Assembly (NCBI GenBank): GCA_020632755.1
Contig: JACKEY010000021.1
Span: 1 to 64,000 of the forward strand
Length of the DNA: 64,000 nt
Reading direction: 5' to 3'
Source: Alphaproteobacteria bacterium
GTDB lineage: Bacteria; Myxococcota_A; UBA796; UBA2385
Part shown: positions 52,939-61,163 of the stretch, piece after piece
Layout: each line of letters starts with the position of its first letter
Position numbering within the stretch: position 1 is the stretch's first letter
Translations under genes and position numbers: made by a program
Notes under the pieces: generated by a model
Databases searched by the model: none
What the model saw: only the letters and a program-made list of their open reading frames with translations
Told to the model about the DNA's origin: nothing

Positions 52939-53003
52939 GCGACGCCGTCTGAGCGACGCCGTCTGAGCGACGCCGTCTGAGCGACGCCGTCTGAGCGACG
53001 CCG
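52939..53003. repeat. Tandem 14-bp repeat array, 4.6 copies
   Basis: GCGACGCCGTCTGA repeats exactly at 52939, 52953, 52967 and 52981, with a partial fifth copy. It follows the YdeI-like stop. Between here and 53388 no ORF looks real; the 53004-53388 stretch holds the palindromic repeats listed next. Confidence 0.85.
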
Positions 53004-53217
53004 CGGCCCCCGCGTGGTGCGGTTCCCGGACAGTTGCACGTACAAGGGTCGTGCATTCGCAACACCAGCCGGACAGGGGTCCCGATTTCGCAACCCGGGT
53101 CGGCCCGGCCCCGCCGCGGCGTCCGCAAGTCCAGCAATCACGCTACCCACACCGGGCAGATCACCCGACTCGTTGCGAATTCGGGGGACCTGCACGGGCC
53201 GCGATGCGCTCCCCCCA

Positions 53218-53380
53218 CAGTTGAACACTCAACTGTCCCCCGTTCGCAACGCCCGCCACCGCGGCCTGCCAATCCCGGACAGTTGAACACTCAACTGTCC
53301 CCCGTTCGCAACGCCAGCCGCCGCGGCCTGCGTTCCCCCCACAGCTGAACACTCAACCGTCGCCGGTTCGCACCGCCGGG
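53218..53380. repeat. 62-bp tandem repeat with an 18-bp palindrome, three copies
   Basis: CAGTTGAACACTCAACTG occurs at 53218 and 53280, and with two changes at 53342, spacing exactly 62. Each is followed by a GTCCCCCGTTCGCAAC-type segment. Related TTCGCAAC segments occur upstream at about 53052, 53090 and, inverted, at about 53173. The array lies between two convergent gene ends, so it is not an obvious promoter element. Confidence 0.8.
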
Positions 53381-53388
53381 CAGCGCTG

Positions 53389-54024
53389 TCAGTCCGCCAC
53401 CGCCACGCCCTTGCCTACGTGCGCGCCCTCACCGAGCTCCGCCACGATGGTCGCCGCCAGGTCCACCCGGGACACCTCGTCGCCGCCGGGCAGGGTGTAG
53501 GCATCGGGCACGACGCGCACGGCACCGCTCGATGGCCGGTCCATCAGCCGGGACGGTCGCAGGATGGTCCAGTCGGTGTCCGACGCCATGATCAGCGCCT
53601 CCATGCGCCGCATGTCCGCGTAGAGCGTGCGGCCGATGATCGGCTTGAGCAGGTACTGGAAGAACCACGGCGTGTTCGGGTCCCGGCCTGGCAGCGTGCC
53701 GCCCGAGGTCACGCCCACCAGGCGCCGCACTCCCGCGGCCCGCATACCCGCCAGGATGTGCTCGGTGGCGGTGCTGTACAGCGTGACCTCGCTGAAGGTG
53801 TAGGGCACGCCGAGGGTGGTGACGACGGCGTCCTGGCCCGCGATGGCGCGGGCGATGTCCTCGGCCGACAGCGCGTCACCCGCGACCACCTCGAGCCGCT
53901 CGTGCTCCATCGCCAGCTTGCTCGGAGTGCGGGCGAGCACCCGGACGTGGTGGCCGGCGGCGAGCGCCTGTTCCACCGCCAGTCTTCCGGTCGGACCGGT
54001 GCCTCCGAAGATCACGACGTGCAC
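53389..54024 (-). CDS. NAD(P)-binding NmrA/SDR-like protein
   Basis: 211 residues from GTG 54024 (AAGGAGCAGCT box). The Rossmann motif VVIFGGTGPTGRLAVEQAL is at the start. VRVLARTPSKL, AVVTTLGVPY and GVRRLVGVTSGG follow the pattern of atypical short-chain reductases (NmrA and biliverdin-reductase-B-like). The lack of a clear YxxxK leaves activity open. Last gene of a four-gene operon with AraC regulator, cupin and aldo/keto reductase. Confidence 0.85.
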   Translation of the reverse strand: MHVVIFGGTGPTGRLAVEQALAAGHHVRVLARTPSKLAMEHERLEVVAGDALSAEDIARAIAGQDAVVTTLGVPYTFSEVTLYSTATEHILAGMRAAGVRRLVGVTSGGTLPGRDPNTPWFFQYLLKPIIGRTLYADMRRMEALIMASDTDWTILRPSRLMDRPSSGAVRVVPDAYTLPGGDEVSRVDLAATIVAELGEGAHVGKGVAVAD

Positions 54025-54063
54025 AGCTGCTCCTTCGCCGGGGTGCACCTCACCGATACCCCA

Positions 54064-54978
54064 TCAGGCCGGCATCAGGCTGTCGCTGTAGGGCAGCGAC
54101 CGCGCCTCCGACGGTGGCACGGCGAAGTAGCGCTTGAACTCCCGGCTGAACTGGGAGGGGCTGGCGTAGCCGACCTCGTAGGCCGCCTCCTCCACCCCTC
54201 GGCCCTCGAAGACCAGCAGGGCCTTGGCCTTCAGCAGCCGGACCTTCTTGAGGTACTGCAGCGGTGACTCACCGGTCACCTCCTTGAAGGCCCGGTGGAA
54301 GGACGAGACCCCCATGCCGCTGACCCGCGCCAGGTCGTCGACCGAGAGCAGCGCGCGGAAGTCGTCGTGGATGCGCTCCAGCGCCCGGGCGACCTGGGCG
54401 TAGGCGGTCTGGTGCTGAGTGAGGTGGAAGAGCACTCGGCCCTGGGGCGTGCGCAGCACCCGGTAGAGGATCTCCTCGACCGCCGCCGGCGCGACGACCT
54501 GGCGGTCCAGCGGATCGTCGAGGCTCGCCAGCAGCCGGGCCGTCGCGTCCAGCAGCGGGCCGTCCAGGTGCAGGGGCTCGACCCCGCTGTGCAGGGCGAC
54601 CCGGCCGCCGGCCTCGAGCCCGAGCCCCCCGGCGAAGCGGGCGACCAGGCTGTGCAGCGCGCCGACGTCCACGTCGAGCCGGACGCCGAGCAGCGGCTCG
54701 TCGGGGGTGCCGTGGGACGCACACTCGAAGGGCACCGGCACGCCCAGCACCAGGCAGGTGTCGGCGTCGTAGCGGAAGGTGCGCCCGCCGAGCCAGCCGA
54801 CCTTGTGGCCCTGGCCCAGGATGACGATGCCCGTGTCGTAGAGCAGCGGCGAGCGCGGGGTCTCCTGGTCGATCCAGAAGAAGGTCACCCCCGGCACACC
54901 GGTCTCCGCGACGCCAGAGGGCTCTCGCGAAGCGACGGTGCGGCGGAAGGCCTGCAGGAGGGGCGCGAGCTTCGGCAT
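54064..54978 (-). CDS. AraC-family transcriptional regulator
   Basis: 304 residues (CGGAGCCCCC box before ATG). N-terminal ligand-type domain of the AraC_N kind (GVTFFWIDQETPRSPLLYDTGIVILGQGHKVGWLGG). C-terminal double helix-turn-helix: VDDLARVSGMGVSSFHRAFKEVTGESPLQYLKKVRLLKAKALL, then EEAAYEVGYASPSQFSREFKRYFAVPP. It likely regulates the operon in which it sits and possibly senses an aldehyde or related compound handled by the neighbouring reductase; that is inference. Confidence 0.92.
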   Translation of the reverse strand: MPKLAPLLQAFRRTVASREPSGVAETGVPGVTFFWIDQETPRSPLLYDTGIVILGQGHKVGWLGGRTFRYDADTCLVLGVPVPFECASHGTPDEPLLGVRLDVDVGALHSLVARFAGGLGLEAGGRVALHSGVEPLHLDGPLLDATARLLASLDDPLDRQVVAPAAVEEILYRVLRTPQGRVLFHLTQHQTAYAQVARALERIHDDFRALLSVDDLARVSGMGVSSFHRAFKEVTGESPLQYLKKVRLLKAKALLVFEGRGVEEAAYEVGYASPSQFSREFKRYFAVPPSEARSLPYSDSLMPA

Positions 54979-54999
54979 GGGGGCTCCGTGGAGGAGGGT

Positions 55000-55482
55000 C
55001 TATCGGCTGCCGTCGCCCAGGTAGTGCGCATCATCGACGTGCTCCTCCCAGGCGACGACGGCGCCTTCGACCTCGCCCTGGAGGGCGAGGTGGGTCATGG
55101 CGTGGGTCGCGGTCGCGCCGTGCCAGTGCCGCACGCCCGGCGGTGTCCAGACCACGTCGCCCGGCTTCAGGTCGCGCCGGGGCTCTCCCTCGGCCTGGAC
55201 CCAGCCCTGGCCCTCGGTCACGACCAGCGTCTGGCCTGCCGGGTGCGAGTGCCAGGCGGTCCGGGCGCCGGGCTCGAAGGCCACGCTGGCGCCTCCGAAG
55301 GTGCGGGCCCCGTCGGGGCCGAACAGCATCGACACGGTCGCGGTGCCCGTGAACCACTCGGCCCCGCCGACGAAGCGGTCGCGTTCCGTGGCGGCCGTGA
55401 CCGTCGTCTGGGGAGCGGGAGGCCCGGCCTGGGCGGAGGAGGCCGCAAGGCCGAGGACGAGGAGGGAGGAGGGATCGCTCAT
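55000..55482 (-). CDS. Cupin of hydroxynitrile-lyase/metal-binding type, probably exported
   Basis: 160 residues from ATG 55482 (CGGAGACTCCCC). The first 20 residues may be a signal peptide (LLVLGLAASSAQA). The cupin metal site is His78, His80 and Gln84 in WHSHPAGQ, plus His119 in PPGVRHWHGA. The His-His-Gln-His set is that of the Mn-dependent cupin hydroxynitrile lyases and related proteins rather than the usual Glu. Family members are often found with carboxymuconolactone-decarboxylase-like or reductase partners. Next to an aldo/keto reductase. Confidence 0.85.
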   Translation of the reverse strand: MSDPSSLLVLGLAASSAQAGPPAPQTTVTAATERDRFVGGAEWFTGTATVSMLFGPDGARTFGGASVAFEPGARTAWHSHPAGQTLVVTEGQGWVQAEGEPRRDLKPGDVVWTPPGVRHWHGATATHAMTHLALQGEVEGAVVAWEEHVDDAHYLGDGSR

Positions 55483-55519
55483 GGGGAGTCTCCGAAGGGA
55501 AGGTGGAGCAGGAGGACGG

Positions 55520-56386
55520 TCAGCCGAGGCGACCGCCGTAGACCGGGAAGACGCTGGCTTCGCCGTAGTCCTGGATGGTCGGCAGCCCGCGCAGCACGTC
55601 CATGTCCGCGTCGGAGATGACGAAGTCCACAGCGGCGTTGTCCCGCATGTGGGCCGGGTTGGCGGTCTTCGGCAGCGGCAGCAGGCCGAGCTGCAGCGTG
55701 TAGCGGATGGACAGCTGCGGGATGGAGACGCCGTAGCGCCCGGCCATCGCGGCGACGTCGGCATTGCCCAGCAGCTCGCCGTGGGCGATGGGCGAGTAGG
55801 CCTCGACCAGCATGCCGTGCTGCTCGCTGAACGCGATGAGGTCGAAGGGCGTGTTGCTGATGTGGGCCAGGACCTGGTGGACCATCGGCTTCACCGAGCA
55901 CGCCGCCAGGATGTTCTCCAGGTCGCCCTGCTGGAAGTTGGACAGGCCGATGGATCGCAGCTTGCCGGCTTCGTAGGCGTCTTCCAGGGCGCGCCAGGCC
56001 TGCCGGTTGCCGTCCAGGAAGCGGTCGGCATCGCCGAACCGCATCCACGGCTGGGGGCTGTGGATGAGCATCAGGTCGATGTGATCCAGGCCCAGCGCCC
56101 GCAGCGAGCCGTCGATGGCCGCAGCGGCCCCGGCGTGGTCCTTCACCTCCGCCGCGAGCTTGGTGGTCACGAAGATCTGGTCCCGGTCCACACCGGCGGC
56201 CCGCACCCCGTCGCCGACACCCGCTTCGTTGCCGTAGGCCTGGGCGGTGTCGACGTGGCGGTAGCCGAGCCCGACGGCGTCGATGACGGCACGCCCGGCC
56301 GCTCCGTCGGGGATCATCCAGGTGCCCAGGCCCAGCTTGGGGATCTCGACGCCGTTCGACAGGCGGTAGTGGTCTTGCACGATCAT
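55520..56386 (-). CDS. Aldo/keto reductase
   Basis: 288 residues (CCGGAGCAGACC before ATG 56386). The catalytic tetrad is visible: Asp46 in YRHVDTAQ, Tyr51 in AYGNE, Lys76 in VTTKL and His109 in MLIHSP. RSIGLSNF and LPLPKTANPAHMRDN give the NADPH-binding loops. It reduces aldehydes or ketones with NADPH. First gene of the operon with the cupin, AraC and NAD-binding genes. Confidence 0.93.
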   Translation of the reverse strand: MIVQDHYRLSNGVEIPKLGLGTWMIPDGAAGRAVIDAVGLGYRHVDTAQAYGNEAGVGDGVRAAGVDRDQIFVTTKLAAEVKDHAGAAAAIDGSLRALGLDHIDLMLIHSPQPWMRFGDADRFLDGNRQAWRALEDAYEAGKLRSIGLSNFQQGDLENILAACSVKPMVHQVLAHISNTPFDLIAFSEQHGMLVEAYSPIAHGELLGNADVAAMAGRYGVSIPQLSIRYTLQLGLLPLPKTANPAHMRDNAAVDFVISDADMDVLRGLPTIQDYGEASVFPVYGGRLG

Positions 56387-56590
56387 GGTCTGCTCCGGGG
56401 GAGTGGGTGGGCGACGGGTGTGTCCCCATCGCACGCAGAACCTACGGGCCGACGCTTCCATCGCCCATGACGGTTCCTGCCGATGACCTGCCTGATCCTG
56501 CTGGCTGCGGCAGGCGTGGTCGCCCACTGGACGATCCAGCGGGCGCAGCCGGATGGGCGACCTATGATGCCCGCCTCCACCGGAGCCCCG

Positions 56591-58531
56591 ATGCGCACCG
56601 TCGCCCCAGCAGCCCTGGCCGCCCTGCTCGCCACGGCCTGCAACCCGAGCGAGCACCGCGGCCCCCTCCCCGACGCGGACAGCGGCGGCGGCACCGACAG
56701 CGGGCCCGACGAGGTCGCGCCGCCCGAGTGGTGTGACGGGGCGACGGCCCACCGCTGGGACCCCTGGGACGCCGACGACGTCGAGCTCTTCCCGGACGGC
56801 CTGCTCGAGGTGCCGGACCCGTCCACGCCCACCGGCCGCGGCATCGACCTGTCGGTGGACCGCGCGCCGTGGGTCGCGGAGCTGCCGCCCCTGCTGGCGC
56901 CCGCGGTCGAGGCCGGCGAGGACCTGTCGGGCTTCGGCACCCAGGGTGCCGTGCTGCTGCGGTTCACCGCCCCGGTCAGCGACGCGCCGGTGTCGGTGGA
57001 GGAGAGCCTGGACGGCCCGTGGATGCTGGTCGATCTGGCCGCCGGCGAGCGGGTCCCCTACCAGGCCGAGGTGCTCGAGGACGGGCTCACCGTGCTGATC
57101 TGGCCGCTGCGCCCCCTGGCCCGCGGCACCCGGCACGCCTTCGTCCTGACGACCGAGGCGTCCGCCGACGACGGCGGCTGCGTGGCGCCCGCCGACGCCA
57201 CTCGCGCGCTGCTGTTCGGCGCCGAGGCGCTCGACGACCCGCTGATGGCCGACGCGGCGACCCGGTACCGCGACGCCGTCGAGGCCCTGGGCCTGCGCCC
57301 CGACGACATCTCGGTCATCACGGTCTACACGACCCACGACGACGTCGACGTCGCCCGCCAGCTGGCAGCCGAGGTGCCCGACCACCCCGTCGAGTGGATC
57401 GGCGCGCCGAGCTGCAGCGACGACGGGGCCCTGCTGCGCTGCGAGGCCCGGCTGACCGTGCTCGACCACCGCAACGCGCTCGGCCTGATCGACGCCGGCG
57501 TGGAGCCGGTCGAGGCGGAGATCCCGGTGACCATCTGGCTGCCGAACCGCGAAGGCGGGCCGTGGCCGGTGGTCGTCTACGGGCACGGGCTCGGCAGCCG
57601 GCGGTCCGAGGGCAGCCTGGTGGCCGAGGCGATGGGCGAGGACGGCTACGCCGTGGTCGCCATGGAGGCGGTCGAGCACGGGGACCACCCGAGCGCGAGC
57701 GGCGGGAGCAGCAGCGACGACGCCATGCGCTTCCTGGGCATCGACCTGTCGACCGTGTCCCTCGATGCCCGCGCCATCCGCGGCAACTTCGACCAGACCA
57801 ACCTGGACCGCCTGCGGCTCGTCCAGCTGCTGAAGACGCACCCCGACCTGGACGGCGACGGCATCCCCGAGCTCGACGCCGACCACATCGGGTACCTGGG
57901 CGTGTCCCTGGGCGCCGTGCTGGGCCCGCAGCTGCTGGCCCTGTCTCCCGACCTCGAGGGCGGCGTGCTCTCGGTCGGTGGGGCGCGGCTCATCACCATC
58001 GTCACCGACACCACCCAGCTGGCCGACTACATCGACCTCATCGCCGCGCTGGTCGGCTCGGTCGAGCGCTTCGACCGCCTGACCGCCGTCGCCCAGCACA
58101 TCGTCGACCCCGCCGACGGCGGCACCTACGCCCCCCACGTCCTGCGCGACCGCTGGGACGGCCGACCCGGCATCGACCTGCTGCTGCAGGTCGCCCGCGA
58201 CGACGAGGTCGTGCCCCGCACTTCTGGCTACGCCCTGGCCCGCGCCCTGGACCTGCCGCACATGGAGCCCGTGGTCGAGCCGGTCGAGCTGCTGCAGACC
58301 ATCGACGCCGACCCCGTCGTGGGCAACCTGCCCGACGGCGGCACCGCGGCCTTCTTCCAATTCGACCGCGTCTCCCGCGACGGCGTCGTGCAGAACGCCA
58401 CCCACGTCGCCACCCCCAAGTCGGACGAGGGCACCCTGCAGATGCAGCACGTGCTGTCGACCTGGGTCCGGGGCGGCCCGGTCGAGATCGTCGACCCCTA
58501 CGAAGCGTTGGGCACACCGCCGCTCGAGTGA
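56591..58531 (+). CDS. Large alpha/beta hydrolase lipoprotein
   Basis: 646 residues. Lipoprotein signal LLATAC (Cys17), then an acidic Gly/Asp linker. Residues 50-230 are a beta-rich N-terminal domain (LLRFTAPVSDAPVSVEESLDG, LIWPLRPLARGTRHAFVLT) as in bacterial lipase N-terminal domains. The hydrolase part has VVVYGHGLGSRRSEG, the nucleophile in YLGVSLGAVLG and a DDEVVPRTSG acid region. A DLDGDGIPELD Ca-loop is inserted. Likely an outer-membrane-attached esterase or lipase. ATG 56591 follows CCGGAGCCCCG. Confidence 0.85.
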   Translation: MRTVAPAALAALLATACNPSEHRGPLPDADSGGGTDSGPDEVAPPEWCDGATAHRWDPWDADDVELFPDGLLEVPDPSTPTGRGIDLSVDRAPWVAELPPLLAPAVEAGEDLSGFGTQGAVLLRFTAPVSDAPVSVEESLDGPWMLVDLAAGERVPYQAEVLEDGLTVLIWPLRPLARGTRHAFVLTTEASADDGGCVAPADATRALLFGAEALDDPLMADAATRYRDAVEALGLRPDDISVITVYTTHDDVDVARQLAAEVPDHPVEWIGAPSCSDDGALLRCEARLTVLDHRNALGLIDAGVEPVEAEIPVTIWLPNREGGPWPVVVYGHGLGSRRSEGSLVAEAMGEDGYAVVAMEAVEHGDHPSASGGSSSDDAMRFLGIDLSTVSLDARAIRGNFDQTNLDRLRLVQLLKTHPDLDGDGIPELDADHIGYLGVSLGAVLGPQLLALSPDLEGGVLSVGGARLITIVTDTTQLADYIDLIAALVGSVERFDRLTAVAQHIVDPADGGTYAPHVLRDRWDGRPGIDLLLQVARDDEVVPRTSGYALARALDLPHMEPVVEPVELLQTIDADPVVGNLPDGGTAAFFQFDRVSRDGVVQNATHVATPKSDEGTLQMQHVLSTWVRGGPVEIVDPYEALGTPPLE

Positions 58532-58601
58532 CGGCGCGCGCGGCGCCGGGTGTAAGCCTGCCGTCCTCCTCCCCGTTTCCCTCCCCCACGCCGAGGTGCC
58601 C

Positions 58602-59066
58602 ATGCGCTCCCTGCTCCTCCTCCCCGCCCTGCTGGCCTGCGCCACGACCCCCGACGGCCCCTCTGGCGAGCCTCCGTCCACTGCAGCGACTCCCGCGGCA
58701 GCGGCTCCCGCGGCAGCAGCTCCCTCTGCCGGGCCGGCCTCCGGGAACGCCGTCGAGCAGTGCGACCCGGCCGGCTCCGCGCCGATCGAGGTCTCGGCGG
58801 CCCGCATCGACGGCGACGCGCTCGTGCTGGAGCTCGCCCACAGCGGCGGCTGCGGGTCCCACGGCTACCGCTTGTGCTGGGACGGGGCCATCGCCGAGTC
58901 GGACCCCGGCCAGGCCCGGCTGGAGGTGCTGCACGACGCCGGCGGCGACATGTGCGAGGCGTGGCTCTCGTCCACGCAGACCTTCTCGCTCGCCCCGCTC
59001 GGCGTGGCCAAGGGCGATCAGCTGGTGCTGTCGGTGCACGGGCAGTCGGTCACCTACGCGCCCTGA
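58602..59066 (+). CDS. Small lipoprotein, Ala/Pro linker, unknown domain
   Basis: 154 residues. Signal PALLAC (Cys13). An Ala/Pro-rich linker (20-50) is followed by a compact beta domain with four Cys (VEQCDPAG, GGCGSHGYRLCWDG, DMCEAW). The HSGGCGSHGY segment recurs in small uncharacterised bacterial lipoproteins. Start at ATG 58602 (GAGG upstream); GTG 58596 is possible. Confidence 0.7.
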   Translation: MRSLLLLPALLACATTPDGPSGEPPSTAATPAAAAPAAAAPSAGPASGNAVEQCDPAGSAPIEVSAARIDGDALVLELAHSGGCGSHGYRLCWDGAIAESDPGQARLEVLHDAGGDMCEAWLSSTQTFSLAPLGVAKGDQLVLSVHGQSVTYAP

Positions 59067-59075
59067 TCGGCGGCC

Positions 59076-59501
59076 TCAGCCGTCCCACTCCCGCGCCAGC
59101 GCATCGACCCGCGCCGCGATGGCGTCCCGCGCCACGCGGAATTGGTGCAGCCGCTGCGCGTCGGTCAGCTCCTCGTGCTTCCGGTCGGGGTCGGGCATCG
59201 CCCAGCTGCGCCGCTCGGCCCGGCCCAGGAAGACCGGGCACTCCTCTTCGGCGCAGAGGGTGATGACGAGATCGACCCCGTCGGGATCCTCGACCGCGTC
59301 GACGTGCGTGCTGCGGTGGCCGGCGGTGTCCAGTCCGAGCTCGGCGAGCACGCGGATGGCGTAGGGGTTCACCCGCGAGGGGGCGCTGCCGGCGGACTCG
59401 ACGCGCACGGCGTCCCCGAAGCGGTGCCGGGCGAGGGCCTCGGCCAGCTGGCTGCGGGCGGAGTTCGCGACGCACAGGAAGAGGACGCGGGCGGGGGGCA
59501 T
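59076..59501 (-). CDS. arsC: Arsenate reductase, low-molecular-weight phosphatase type
   Basis: 141 residues. The phosphatase-type loop is Cys10-VANSA-Arg16-Ser, followed by QLAEALARH. A second Cys pair, Cys83 and Cys88 in TLCAEEEC, matches the redox relay of thioredoxin-coupled ArsC. PDPDRKHEELTD contains the general-acid Asp region (usually DP). Predicted to reduce arsenate to arsenite. The usual Cys at position 15 is Ala here. No arsenite exporter or ArsR lies next to it. Divergent from the MerR gene. Confidence 0.87.
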   Translation of the reverse strand: MPPARVLFLCVANSARSQLAEALARHRFGDAVRVESAGSAPSRVNPYAIRVLAELGLDTAGHRSTHVDAVEDPDGVDLVITLCAEEECPVFLGRAERRSWAMPDPDRKHEELTDAQRLHQFRVARDAIAARVDALAREWDG

Positions 59502-59535
59502 GGAGGACGCTCGAGCAGGAGTGCCGTCGCGGGGC

Positions 59536-59566
59536 TTGCACCTGACGCGACGTCAGCTTCTACCCT
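59536..59566 (+). promoter_or_regulatory. MerR-type promoter with 19-bp spacer and dyad
   Basis: TTGCAC (59536-59541) and TACCCT (59561-59566) are 19 bases apart. The spacer opens with the perfect dyad CTGACG-CGA-CGTCAG. An overlong spacer with a palindrome inside it is the classic MerR-regulated promoter. The start codon at 59573 is only seven bases after the -10 box, so the transcript would be nearly leaderless. Confidence 0.7.
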
Positions 59567-59572
59567 GCCGGC

Positions 59573-60247
59573 ATGAAGACTCCCCCTCCCTGGCGCATCG
59601 GCGAGCTTGCCGCGGCGACGGGCCTCACCGTCCGCACCCTGCACCACTACGAGCAGCTGGGACTGCTCTCGCCTGCCCGCTCCGACGGCGAGCACCGCCT
59701 CTACGACCGCGACGACGTCGAGCGCCTGTACGCCGTGCGCGCACTCGCCGAGCTCGGCCTTGGCCTGCGGGAGATCGGTCTGGTGCTCGACGGCGCGGTC
59801 CAGGACCTGCCCGACCTGCTCCGCCGACACCGGGCGAAGGTCGAGGAGGAGCTCGCCCGGCGGGAGGCGCAGCTGGCCGGGCTGGATGCCGCCCTGGCGC
59901 AGCCCGATGCGGCCACCCTGATGGGCGTGGTCGAGGCGAGCAGCCGCGTCGCAGCCCACGCCGCCGCCCGTCGGTCCGCTCCGCGGGCGGGCGAGCGGTG
60001 GCGGGTGCGCGGCCAGCGCCTGCGCGTCCTCATGGAGGAGGGGGCGGATCCCGCCAGCGCCGCGGTGCGCGCGGTGGCCACGGAGATCCGGATCGCCATC
60101 GTCGCGTTCTCCGACGGAGACGAGCGCGTGCTGGACGCCCTGGCGCAGCTGCGCAGGCAGGCGCCGCCCGCGTCCCTGGTCGGCTGGGACCCACCGCTGT
60201 TCGCCTTTCTCGATGCCGCCCTCACCGCCCTGGAGGACCCTTGCTGA
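59573..60247 (+). CDS. MerR-family transcriptional regulator
   Basis: 224 residues. N-terminal MerR winged helix: RIGELAAATGLTVRTLHHYEQLGLL, HRLYDRDDVERLYAVRALAELG and GLREIGLVLDG. A long coiled-coil helix (about 88-115) and a C-terminal all-helical effector domain (TipAS-like length) without clear metal-binding Cys follow. It likely acts on its own promoter (59536-59566) and responds to a small molecule rather than a metal. The downstream hydrolase starts inside its last codons. Confidence 0.92.
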   Translation: MKTPPPWRIGELAAATGLTVRTLHHYEQLGLLSPARSDGEHRLYDRDDVERLYAVRALAELGLGLREIGLVLDGAVQDLPDLLRRHRAKVEEELARREAQLAGLDAALAQPDAATLMGVVEASSRVAAHAAARRSAPRAGERWRVRGQRLRVLMEEGADPASAAVRAVATEIRIAIVAFSDGDERVLDALAQLRRQAPPASLVGWDPPLFAFLDAALTALEDPC

Positions 60248-61143
60248 CCGAGCGCCTCGCCCACGACGTCGGGCCCGACCGCCTCACCATCGCCTACGGG
60301 GCCCTGGGGTCGCCCGACCACCCTCCCGTGCTACTGCTGATGGGCATCGCCGCCCAGCTGATCAGCTGGCCCGCGGGCTTCCTGGACGCGCTGGTCGCGC
60401 GCGACCTGCAGGTCATCTGCATGGACAACCGGGACAGCGGGCACTCGACCCACATGACCGGAGCGCCGCCGGCCGACCTTCCCGCAGTGCTCGGGGGGGC
60501 CCTGGGCAGCGTGACCTACACCCTGTCCCACATGGCGGCAGACGCCGTGGGGCTGATCGACGCGCTCGGGCACGACGCGGTCCATCTGGTCGGCGCGTCG
60601 ATGGGGGCCGCCATCGCCCAGACGATCGCCATCGACCACCCGGCCCGTGTGCGCTCCCTGACGTCGATGATGTTCACGACGGGCGCCCCGGGGGTGGGGC
60701 TGATCCACCCCGACGCCGCCAAGGAGCTGTTCGCCGGACCGCCGGCCACGACCCGGGATGCCCACATCGCCCGCATGCTGCGGGCGCGGGCCCTGGTCGG
60801 GTCTCCGGCCTGGCCCTTCGATCCCGACGAGGTCGCCCGCATCGCCGGACTGTGCTGGGACCGCGACCACGACGATGCCGCCATCGCCCGCCAGGCGGTG
60901 GCGACGGTGGCCTCCGGGGACCGGACCGCGGACCTGGGGTCGGTGCGGGTCCCCACCCTGGTGGTCCACGGCCTGGCCGACCGGATGAGCGATTCGAGCG
61001 GCGGGCGCGCGACCGCTGCCGCCATCCCGGGCGCCGAGCTCCTGCTGATCGAGGGCATGGGGCACGACCTGCCGGCCGCGCTGTGGCCCCGCCTGGCCGA
61101 CGCCGTGGCGCGGACGGTCCAGCGCGGCGAGGCTGCGGCCTGA
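60241..61143 (+). CDS. Alpha/beta hydrolase, RdmC/methylesterase-like
   Basis: About 300 residues. The start is TTG 60241, or CTG 60244, with GGAGG at 60232, overlapping the MerR stop. The oxyanion strand is PPVLLLMGIAAQL. The DNRDSGHSTH turn is typical of aclacinomycin-methylesterase RdmC-like hydrolases. The nucleophile is in LVGASMGAAIAQ. LVVHGLADRM supplies the acid, and EGMGHDLP the His. Coupled to the MerR regulator, so its substrate is probably the inducer or a relative. Confidence 0.88.
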   Translation: MLTERLAHDVGPDRLTIAYGALGSPDHPPVLLLMGIAAQLISWPAGFLDALVARDLQVICMDNRDSGHSTHMTGAPPADLPAVLGGALGSVTYTLSHMAADAVGLIDALGHDAVHLVGASMGAAIAQTIAIDHPARVRSLTSMMFTTGAPGVGLIHPDAAKELFAGPPATTRDAHIARMLRARALVGSPAWPFDPDEVARIAGLCWDRDHDDAAIARQAVATVASGDRTADLGSVRVPTLVVHGLADRMSDSSGGRATAAAIPGAELLLIEGMGHDLPAALWPRLADAVARTVQRGEAAA

Positions 61144-61163
61144 CGATTCGCTATCCTCCGCCC

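Noticed and set aside
53218..53380. CRISPR array
   Set aside because: The repeats are 62 bp apart with nearly conserved intervals rather than unique spacers, only three copies exist, and no cas gene is near.
59076..59501. Complete arsenic-resistance operon
   Set aside because: No arsenite pump or ArsR regulator is adjacent; the divergent MerR protein lacks an evident metal-binding Cys set.
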